The position numbers and the translations under genes are program-made. A stretch of DNA of 64,000 nucleotides from Christensenellaceae bacterium (lineage in GTDB: Bacteria; Bacillota; Clostridia; Christensenellales; Borkfalkiaceae), in the NCBI GenBank assembly GCA_948890655.1, contig CAQTYU010000004.1, forward strand, positions 151,951-215,950, read 5' to 3'. Shown here one piece after another: positions 58,930-64,000 of this stretch. The notes below the pieces were generated by a model. The model worked only from the letters and a program-made list of their open reading frames with translations. It was not told where the DNA came from and did not search any database. Position 1 is the first letter of the stretch. Every line of letters begins with the position of its first letter.

Positions 58930-59379
58930 ATGAGAATTGCTGTTGCCTGCGATCACGGCGGACTTAACTTAAAGAATGCGATAATTTCCCACGCCAAAGC
59001 GGCGGGGCACGAAGTCATAGACTTCGGCACAGACGCCTATGACAGTTGCGATTATCCCGACTACGCTTTGCCTGCGGCGGCGGCCGTTGCAAACGGCGAG
59101 TGTGAAAGAGGGATACTTGTATGTTCAACCGGCATAGGCGTGTCTATCGTTGCCAATAAGGTACCAGGGATACGTTGTGCGCACTGCCACGACAGTTATT
59201 GCGCGGAATACACGCGCTTGCATAACGACAGCAACGTTTTAGCCCTCGGTGCAAAAGTTGTCGGCGAGGGATACGCGCTTAAAATCGTAGATATTTTTTT
59301 GAATACCGAATTTGAAGGCGGCAGACATCAGCGAAGAGTTGATAAAATAACCGCAATAGAGAAAAAATACGGTAAATAA
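58930..59379 (+). CDS. rpiB: Ribose 5-phosphate isomerase B
   Basis: A 149-residue isomerase of the pentose phosphate pathway. ACDHGGLNLKNAI, DFGTDAYDSCDYPDYA, CSTGIGVSIVANKVPGIR and HNDSNVLALG match the RpiB family, with the catalytic Cys in LVCSTG. GGAG overlaps the previous stop. A terminator follows. Confidence 0.95.
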   Translation: MRIAVACDHGGLNLKNAIISHAKAAGHEVIDFGTDAYDSCDYPDYALPAAAAVANGECERGILVCSTGIGVSIVANKVPGIRCAHCHDSYCAEYTRLHNDSNVLALGAKVVGEGYALKIVDIFLNTEFEGGRHQRRVDKITAIEKKYGK

Positions 59380-59390
59380 TACTATAAAAC

Positions 59391-59424
59391 AAAGCGGCGC
59401 GGGCAAATTGCCCGCGCCGCTTTT
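59391..59424. terminator. Bidirectional terminator between rpiB and comEC
   Basis: A 16-bp stem (AAAGCGGCGCGGGCAA / TTGCCCGCGCCGCTTT) with one-base loop and T-tail. Confidence 0.8.
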
Positions 59425-61424
59425 CACGATTTAATTTTACCGTTGTTGATATAATACTTAAACTTGCCGTAATCTTCCGTCATTGTAATAACGGTGTCGC
59501 AATCTGCAGCGGGCGGTTCTTCCGAATTGCTTATTAGTAACTTAACGCCGTCTGCCACGGCAATAATGTTGTGTCCGTCAATATATTCAAATTCAACGCC
59601 GCATACCGAGAAGTCTTTTTCATAGTGAAATTCAACGGTCCTAAACGGTTGAAGCGGAATATACAGCGAGCATATATAAACGTGAGAGCAGTTAAGACTT
59701 AAGTCGTAAGCTGTAGCGCTCGTGTCGTCGCCAAGGATAATAACGCAGTCTAAATTCGTAGAGTATTCGTCGTTAAGGTTGCGTTTAATGCGCGAAATAG
59801 GTGTGCTTTCAGTCATAACGAGAACTGTGCCTTGCGTCGATTTTATGATAACGCTACCGTTGTTTGAGTATGATGCAGCTGAGATTTTATAGCCGTTTGC
59901 AGGCATGTACGTTTGCGCAAGAACGCATATTGCAAGTACCGCGACGCCGCAGGTTGCAAGCACGCTTTTAGAAAGTAATTTAATATTTAACTTATCTGAA
60001 AAAAACAACGCTACGAGGAAATAAATAACCGCAAAAACGTTTGCTCCGAAGCCGCCTATAATTGCGTTTTCAAAATTTGCCAAAACGAGGAAAGACAGTA
60101 GGGCTTCCAGCGGTAGCGCGGCGTTCTGCATAATAAAGCCTGCTATCGGGGGTATAATCAAGGATAGAACCGTCCCTGCAAAAAGCACGGTAAAGAAAAC
60201 TGAGACGAGTGGAACTATTAAAATATTTAATAATAGTCCTGCCCAGCTAACATATCCGAATTTTGCCAACGTTACGGGGAACGTTCCCGCCTGTGCGCTG
60301 AAAGTAGCGCTTATGCCTGCAGCAACTTTGGCGGGACATTTTATCTTTTTCAAATTGCGTTTTATTGCGTTGCGGTAAAAGCATAAACCTATGATTGCGC
60401 AGAAAGACAGTTGGAATCCAACAGAAAACAGACTGAGCGGAGATATAAGCAGAATGATTATGCCGGCAAATCCTAAATTGTTTAAGCCGTCGCTTTTAAC
60501 GTGAATAAGCTTTGTCAAAATATTCACGGTGCACATAATGACGGCACGAACCGAAGAAACCGAAAATCCGCAAATCCATGCGTAACAAGTAATAGCCGTT
60601 ATAGCAATAACGGCGGAAACGTATTTATTAACTCTTATTTTTTTAAGTATGAAGGAAAGAATGCCGTAAACTATTCCTATATGTAACCCCGATACGGCAA
60701 AAACGTGAGCAATACCGCCGTAACGGAAGTTAGCGAGGGTGTCGTCGTCAACGTTTTGCGTGTCGCCGAGCATCATTGCATAGCATACCGACGCGGTTCC
60801 GTAATCTAAATTGTCGTAGAAAACGTCCTTTATGCGTGAACGGATACTTCCCGATAGCGAAAAATGGTAGGTTGAGGTTAAATCGGAATATTGCGTGCAG
60901 GTGTACTTTAAATTGTCTTCGGCATAATAATTCAGCTCCCCGTAAGGGAAAGCGTCGTTGAATTTTAATTTTGTGTAGAACTGTACTCTGTAACCGACGT
61001 CGCAAAAATCCCCGTACCGTTCGGAAAGATACACGCGTACCTTGCCGCTCAGTTTTTCATCGTACGCCGTAGCGTCGCCGATAATAATATATTCGCCGTA
61101 GGTAGCTGTGCCTTTTTCTTTAACGGTGCCTGTAATAAGGTAAACTTGTTCCGTGTCAACGTCACAAACGCTGTAATTTTGCAAAGTGTAGTAGCAGTTC
61201 AACGCTCCGCCCGTAAAGGTTGCAATTAATATAAGAGAGATAACAAGTAGTTTTTTCTTTTTGAGAATCAGACAAAATAAAAAAACAATTGCGGTTAAAG
61301 GAATTACCGCAATCAATAAAACAATATTCGTTTTAAAGAAACTAATCAAATAACCGAACAACACGCCCAACGCAAGAGTGCAGGCTGTAAGCACCGGTAT
61401 TCTCACGTTAAACATGCGAATCAC
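59424..61424 (-). CDS. comEC: ComEC/Rec2 family DNA-uptake channel, without metallo-beta-lactamase motif
   Basis: A 666-residue membrane protein. The N-terminus has hydrophobic helices and a DUF4131-like OB part (about 70-180). The competence core follows with YGGIAHVFAVSGLHIGIVYGIL and many helices to about 500. The last 150 residues are the beta-lactamase-like domain, but the HxHxDH motif is absent (LDCVIILGDDTSATAYD stands where it is expected). It starts with GTG at 61424 or ATG at 61415. The promoter fits a near-leaderless start at the GTG. Confidence 0.88.
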   Translation of the reverse strand: MIRMFNVRIPVLTACTLALGVLFGYLISFFKTNIVLLIAVIPLTAIVFLFCLILKKKKLLVISLILIATFTGGALNCYYTLQNYSVCDVDTEQVYLITGTVKEKGTATYGEYIIIGDATAYDEKLSGKVRVYLSERYGDFCDVGYRVQFYTKLKFNDAFPYGELNYYAEDNLKYTCTQYSDLTSTYHFSLSGSIRSRIKDVFYDNLDYGTASVCYAMMLGDTQNVDDDTLANFRYGGIAHVFAVSGLHIGIVYGILSFILKKIRVNKYVSAVIAITAITCYAWICGFSVSSVRAVIMCTVNILTKLIHVKSDGLNNLGFAGIIILLISPLSLFSVGFQLSFCAIIGLCFYRNAIKRNLKKIKCPAKVAAGISATFSAQAGTFPVTLAKFGYVSWAGLLLNILIVPLVSVFFTVLFAGTVLSLIIPPIAGFIMQNAALPLEALLSFLVLANFENAIIGGFGANVFAVIYFLVALFFSDKLNIKLLSKSVLATCGVAVLAICVLAQTYMPANGYKISAASYSNNGSVIIKSTQGTVLVMTESTPISRIKRNLNDEYSTNLDCVIILGDDTSATAYDLSLNCSHVYICSLYIPLQPFRTVEFHYEKDFSVCGVEFEYIDGHNIIAVADGVKLLISNSEEPPAADCDTVITMTEDYGKFKYYINNGKIKS

Positions 61425-61431
61425 GTGACAA

Positions 61432-61460
61432 AATATAGCATAATTCTACATAGTTGTAAA
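61432..61460 (-). promoter_or_regulatory. SigA promoter of comEC
   Basis: On the minus strand: TTTACA (61460-61455), 17 nt, TATATT (61437-61432). The GTG at 61424 follows 7 nt after the -10, so the leader would be absent or one base long. Confidence 0.65.
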
Positions 61461-61512
61461 CTTATTTCTCACTTCTGTTTGAAAATTAATATTTAAGTCG
61501 ATAATTACAATT

Positions 61513-62973
61513 ATGAAATTTGAAAGCGTTTGGAAATGCGAAAAAAGAAATTATCCAGCTTTAGACGGGGATGCGGAGAGGGACGTCGTGGTTATAGGCG
61601 GCGGAATTGCTGGCTATCTTACGGCGTTTAAGCTTGCCGAGGCAGGGCAGTTCGTAACGCTGATAGAAGCGGACAAGCTTTTCTGCGGGACTACCGGCAG
61701 AACTACTGCCAAAATAACATATAATCAAGGCGGAGTTTATTACGACCTTTATTATAACAACGGTTTTGAAGTACCAAAGCTTTACTATAAGGCGCAAATT
61801 GACGGTATGCGCGGGTTTAAAGAGCTCAAAGACAAATTTTGCATTGAATGCGATTGGGCGGAAACTAACGGTTATATATTTTCTTGCAGTTCTGAAACGC
61901 GTCTTAAAAGAACGTTCAGCGTTATGCAGGATATAGGAGCGGAATGCGAATGGGAGAGTGCGCTTACACACTACGATGCAATAGCGGTAATAAAGAGCAG
62001 GCGACAATATCTGTTTGACCCGTTAAAATTTCTTTGCGCCCTGCCCGTAAGGTTTGAAATTTTCGAGCACACCCGCGCGCTTGACGTGGACGTGCGGAAT
62101 AAGACCGTGTTTACCGATAAGGGCAAAATTAGGGCAAAAAATATTGTCGTTGCAACGCACTTTCCCATAATAAATTCACACGGCGCCTACTTTTTGAAGC
62201 TCAGACAGTCGACTTCGTATACGGTTGCAATAAACAAGAGCCTTACAGGTGAAATGTTTCTCGAAGAGAAACGGGACGGAATATCCGTGCGCCCGTATTC
62301 TGGCGGAACGCTTTTCGGAGGCGGCGACCACAGGACGGGCAGAATAAAGGATTTGGGGCACTTTCTCACGTTGAAAGGTCGTGCGGAAAAGCTTTACGGT
62401 GCGGATACCGTAACCAACTGTTGGAGCGCTGAGGACGTAATGACCTTTGACGGTATGCCGATGGCGGGGCTGTACGCAAAGGGTACGGAAGGAGTTTACG
62501 TCATAACCGGATTCAATAAATGGGGTATGGCAAATTCGATGACTTGCGCAAACCTTATCCGCGACCTGATTTTAGGCAAGGAAAACGAATTTGCAAAGCT
62601 GTTCTCATCGCAACGCAAGGTTAAGGGTGGAACGGGTGCGTTCGTTTCAAATGCATTGACTAACGTTAAAGAAATAACCATGGGCTATTTCAGGTTAACG
62701 GCTAAAACGGAGGCGGACGTTGCAAAGGGTACGGGCGCAATCGTCAAATATAACGGCAAAAAACGCGCCGTTTACCGCGACGAAGAGGACAACCTGCACG
62801 TAATCGGCAGTATGTGCCCGCATATGCACGGCGAGTTTAAATGGAACGCAGATACGCACACGTGGGACTGTCCGTGCCACGGCTCGCGGTTCGATATTTA
62901 TGGCAACATTCTTTCGGAGCCCGCTGCAAAGACTTGCAAATATATCAAAGTTGAAACTAAAAAAGAAGGGTAG
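61513..62973 (+). CDS. FAD-dependent oxidoreductase with C-terminal Rieske domain
   Basis: A 486-residue fusion. The N-terminal D-amino-acid-oxidase-type FAD domain opens with VVIGGGIAGYLTAFKLAEAG and has GTTGRTTAKIT. Residues about 410-480 form a Rieske domain: CPHMHGEF and CPCHGSRF provide C-x-H and C-x-x-H ligands for a [2Fe-2S] cluster. The pairing occurs in Firmicutes as a family whose substrate is not known. A TTGAAA sequence at 61479 may belong to its promoter. A terminator overlaps the stop. Confidence 0.9.
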   Translation: MKFESVWKCEKRNYPALDGDAERDVVVIGGGIAGYLTAFKLAEAGQFVTLIEADKLFCGTTGRTTAKITYNQGGVYYDLYYNNGFEVPKLYYKAQIDGMRGFKELKDKFCIECDWAETNGYIFSCSSETRLKRTFSVMQDIGAECEWESALTHYDAIAVIKSRRQYLFDPLKFLCALPVRFEIFEHTRALDVDVRNKTVFTDKGKIRAKNIVVATHFPIINSHGAYFLKLRQSTSYTVAINKSLTGEMFLEEKRDGISVRPYSGGTLFGGGDHRTGRIKDLGHFLTLKGRAEKLYGADTVTNCWSAEDVMTFDGMPMAGLYAKGTEGVYVITGFNKWGMANSMTCANLIRDLILGKENEFAKLFSSQRKVKGGTGAFVSNALTNVKEITMGYFRLTAKTEADVAKGTGAIVKYNGKKRAVYRDEEDNLHVIGSMCPHMHGEFKWNADTHTWDCPCHGSRFDIYGNILSEPAAKTCKYIKVETKKEG

Positions 62974-62990
62974 TTACCCTTCTTTTTTAG
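62961..62990 (+). terminator. Terminator overlapping the oxidoreductase stop codon
   Basis: AAAAGAAGGGTA pairs with TACCCTTCTTTT, followed by T residues; the TAG at 62971-62973 lies in the stem. Confidence 0.75.
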
Positions 62991-63010
62991 TGTTAATTAC
63001 CAATATTGGC

Positions 63011-63039
63011 TTGACAACCTAAGCTATTTTTATTATAAT
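63011..63039 (+). promoter_or_regulatory. Promoter of tRNA-Leu
   Basis: TTGACA (63011-63016), 17 nt, TATAAT (63034-63039): full consensus, starting transcription about 6 nt before the tRNA. Confidence 0.85.
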
Positions 63040-63051
63040 CACAATAGTTTT

Positions 63052-63134
63052 GCGGACGTGGCGAAATTGGCAGACGCGCAGGTTTCAGGTTCCTGTGGGC
63101 AACCATGGGGGTTCAAGTCCCTTCGTCCGCACCA
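63052..63134 (+). tRNA. tRNA-Leu (anticodon CAG)
   Basis: Acceptor GCGGACG/CGTCCGC, loop TTCAGGT (anticodon CAG), long variable arm, T arm with GGTTCAAGTCC, discriminator A and encoded CCA. The anticodon stem CAGGT/TCCTG has a T-T pair next to the loop. E2 starts directly after its 3' end. Confidence 0.93.
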
Positions 63135-63206
63135 AGACAGACAGAGTTTGAACCTTAAATACGTATTTGTAAACGGGGTTGCGGGCTTTGTCGCAAAAAG
63201 GTAAAA

Positions 63207-63244
63207 GTAAAACGGCAATGAGTTTAGGCTCGTTGCCGTTTTAC
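63207..63244 (+). terminator. Hairpin in the E2 end
   Basis: GTAAAACGGCAATGAG pairs with CTCGTTGCCGTTTTAC (one G-T pair). It matches the E1 hairpin at 28917-28951 in position but not in sequence. Confidence 0.55.
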
Positions 63245-63341
63245 TATCTCCCACCCAAGAGACCCCCACCCTAATGGTCGTAAATTAAGATAAATACATT
63301 TCGTCATAGATTTACAAGTTTCTACGTTTTTTACGCCAAAA

Positions 63342-63384
63342 GTGTTACAGTGTTACGGGGTGGACTGGTAATACTATGTCCACC
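63342..63384 (-). other. E2 origin-like module: stem-loop with TAGTATTAC plus iteron-like pair
   Basis: GGTGGAC (63359-63365) pairs with GTCCACC (63378-63384). On the minus strand the loop contains TAGTATTAC (63368-63376). The adjacent GTGTTACAGTGTTAC (63342-63356) is the iteron-like pair. Compared with E1 module 2, the stem sequence differs while pairing and loop are kept. Confidence 0.6.
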
Positions 63385-63387
63385 CGC

Positions 63388-63411
63388 ACACGGGCGGCAA
63401 GCCGCCCGTGT
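63388..63411. repeat. GC-rich hairpin of the E2 end
   Basis: ACACGGGCGGC-AA-GCCGCCCGTGT, perfectly paired, equivalent to 28752-28776 in E1. Confidence 0.6.
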
Positions 63412-63432
63412 ATTGCCGTGTTTGCTTTAATT

Positions 63433-63466
63433 GCGTTACACGTTACGGGGTGAACGGGTAATAGTA
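63433..63466 (-). other. Second E2 origin-like module: TACTATTAC plus degenerate iterons
   Basis: GCGTTACACGTTAC (63433-63446) followed by GGGGTGAACGG and, on the minus strand, TACTATTAC (63458-63466). It keeps the module order, but a convincing stem is not seen. Confidence 0.45.
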
Positions 63467-63477
63467 TATATATTATA

Positions 63478-63888
63478 CTAAATCACGTAATCACGTAATT
63501 GCTTTTGCAAATGTTTGCGTACTGTTGCCATTTGTTGAGATATGGACGAGTGAGAAACGCCGCGCTCACGCGCAATCGCCCGCATAGTCATTTCCTCGTA
63601 ATAGAATTTATGCACCAATTCGCGCCGTTTGTCCGACAGCGTTAATAACGCTTTATGTACGCGCTCTATGTTTTCGCGCCGTATGATTATAGCAAGTGTA
63701 TCAGCGGACTTGTCCTCAAAATCTATTCCGTTTTCAATTAAATAGTTCAAAGAGGTATGCCGCCTTGTTTCCCGCCAATGGTTGCGCTTTTCCATTTGTA
63801 CGAGTTGTAAGTGTATCAAATATAATTCGTCCGTAACCTCTATTTCATTTGTAGTGCCGTCAACAAATTTATAAATAATTATTTGCAT
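63478..63888 (-). CDS. Sigma-70 region 4-like DNA-binding protein of E2
   Basis: A 136-residue protein. The C-terminal half is a sigma region 4 / YlxM-like HTH (LLTLSDKRRELVHKFYYEEM, MRAIARERGVSHSSISQQ). The N-terminal half (IIIYKFVDGTTNEIEVTDEL) lacks region 2, so it is not a complete sigma factor. TTGGAGG sets the ATG at 63888; an upstream TTG overlaps that site. It probably regulates element genes, as similar small proteins do in Tn916-like elements. It lies at the E2 end, beside the origin-like modules. Confidence 0.8.
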   Translation of the reverse strand: MQIIIYKFVDGTTNEIEVTDELYLIHLQLVQMEKRNHWRETRRHTSLNYLIENGIDFEDKSADTLAIIIRRENIERVHKALLTLSDKRRELVHKFYYEEMTMRAIARERGVSHSSISQQMATVRKHLQKQLRDYVI

Positions 63889-63945
63889 ATAGAAAGCCTC
63901 CAACTATAAGCACGGCGACAGCATTTTGGAAAGGTTTTTGAGAAA

Positions 63946-64000
63946 ATAAAAAAAGCCCGACAAACTTTCAGACTTTATAAGCCTTGAAAATCTGTCGGGT
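63946..64000 (-). terminator. Terminator for a minus-strand gene beyond the window end
   Basis: CCCGACA and TGTCGGG (with inner TTTCA/TGAAA pairing) enclose 63953-63999. Read on the minus strand it is followed by CTTTTTTTATTTT. It implies that another minus-strand gene of E2 lies just right of the window. Confidence 0.6.

Larger units (their letters stand above)
63135..64000 (+). mobile_element. Left end of integrated element E2 at tRNA-Leu (cut by window end)
   Basis: From the base after the tRNA-Leu CCA, the sequence aligns with the reverse complement of the E1 end next to tRNA-Pro. Shared stretches include GCGGGCTT-GTCGCA, a terminator-like hairpin, CCCACCC/ATGG, TTTTACGCCAAAAGTGT, GGTAATACTAT and the GGGCGGC hairpin. 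Cargo differs: a sigma-like gene on the minus strand follows. The rest lies beyond 64000. Confidence 0.75.

Overview
The window looks like a chromosomal segment of an anaerobic, low-to-mid GC member of the Firmicutes (Bacillota, class Clostridia), probably an uncultured gut-type lineage. Pointers are the Clostridial-type single-chain PurL, the ispG / polC-like / rimP-nusA-ylxR-ylxQ-infB-rbfA-nrnA-truB-ribF order, DnaD, a rubrerythrin with an N-terminal zinc/iron knuckle, paired DegV proteins and a YwlE-type arginine phosphatase. The exact genus cannot be read from the sequence.

Layout. 1-7.4 kb: tail of a purine operon (purM end, purN, purH, purD, purL). 7.5-10.7 kb: nrdR, ispG and a shortened PolC-like protein that keeps the N-terminal, OB and exonuclease parts but has neither PHP nor polymerase domain. 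10.7-19.8 kb: a translation/transcription-factor operon behind a clear promoter and an attenuator-like hairpin, ending with ribF and an endonuclease IV. 19.8-22.5 kb: pepP, efp, dtd and a DUF5662-type gene. 22.6-24.8 kb: a ferritin-like protein, a frameshifted lipoprotein pseudogene, tRNA-Gly and tRNA debris.

24.9-29.0 kb is a small mobile element (E1) abutting the 3' end of tRNA-Pro: large serine recombinase, an AT-rich membrane protein, an FtsK-type ATPase, a ~175-nt nested hairpin, and an end region with stem-loops whose loops carry NANTATTAC beside short iteron-like repeats. A second element (E2) starts right after tRNA-Leu at 63.1 kb and has the same end sequence in the opposite orientation; it runs off the window. 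The shared ends look like rolling-circle (CRESS-like) origins and are the most unusual feature here.

29-44.6 kb is core and accessory chromosome: mntP, murG, small membrane proteins, fba, gap, an alpha/beta hydrolase, ychF, argS, rubrerythrin, a Cys-rich small protein, a YihY membrane protein, and a degV / marR-degV divergent pair with palindromic operators. 44.6-45.6 kb holds tRNA-Ser with a truncated duplicate and two orphan ORFs. 45.7-62.97 kb carries DNA metabolism and housekeeping: a helicase-loader-like gene with dnaD, sbcD-sbcC, a hydrolase-fold protein, lepB, pepF, dnaB, a Sua5/TsaC protein, an arginine phosphatase, rpiB, comEC and an FAD/Rieske oxidoreductase.

A second recurring theme is promoter geometry. 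In several genes (pepP, mntP, the 31,001 membrane protein, argS) the -10 hexamer ends exactly 6 nt before the start codon, which predicts leaderless mRNAs.
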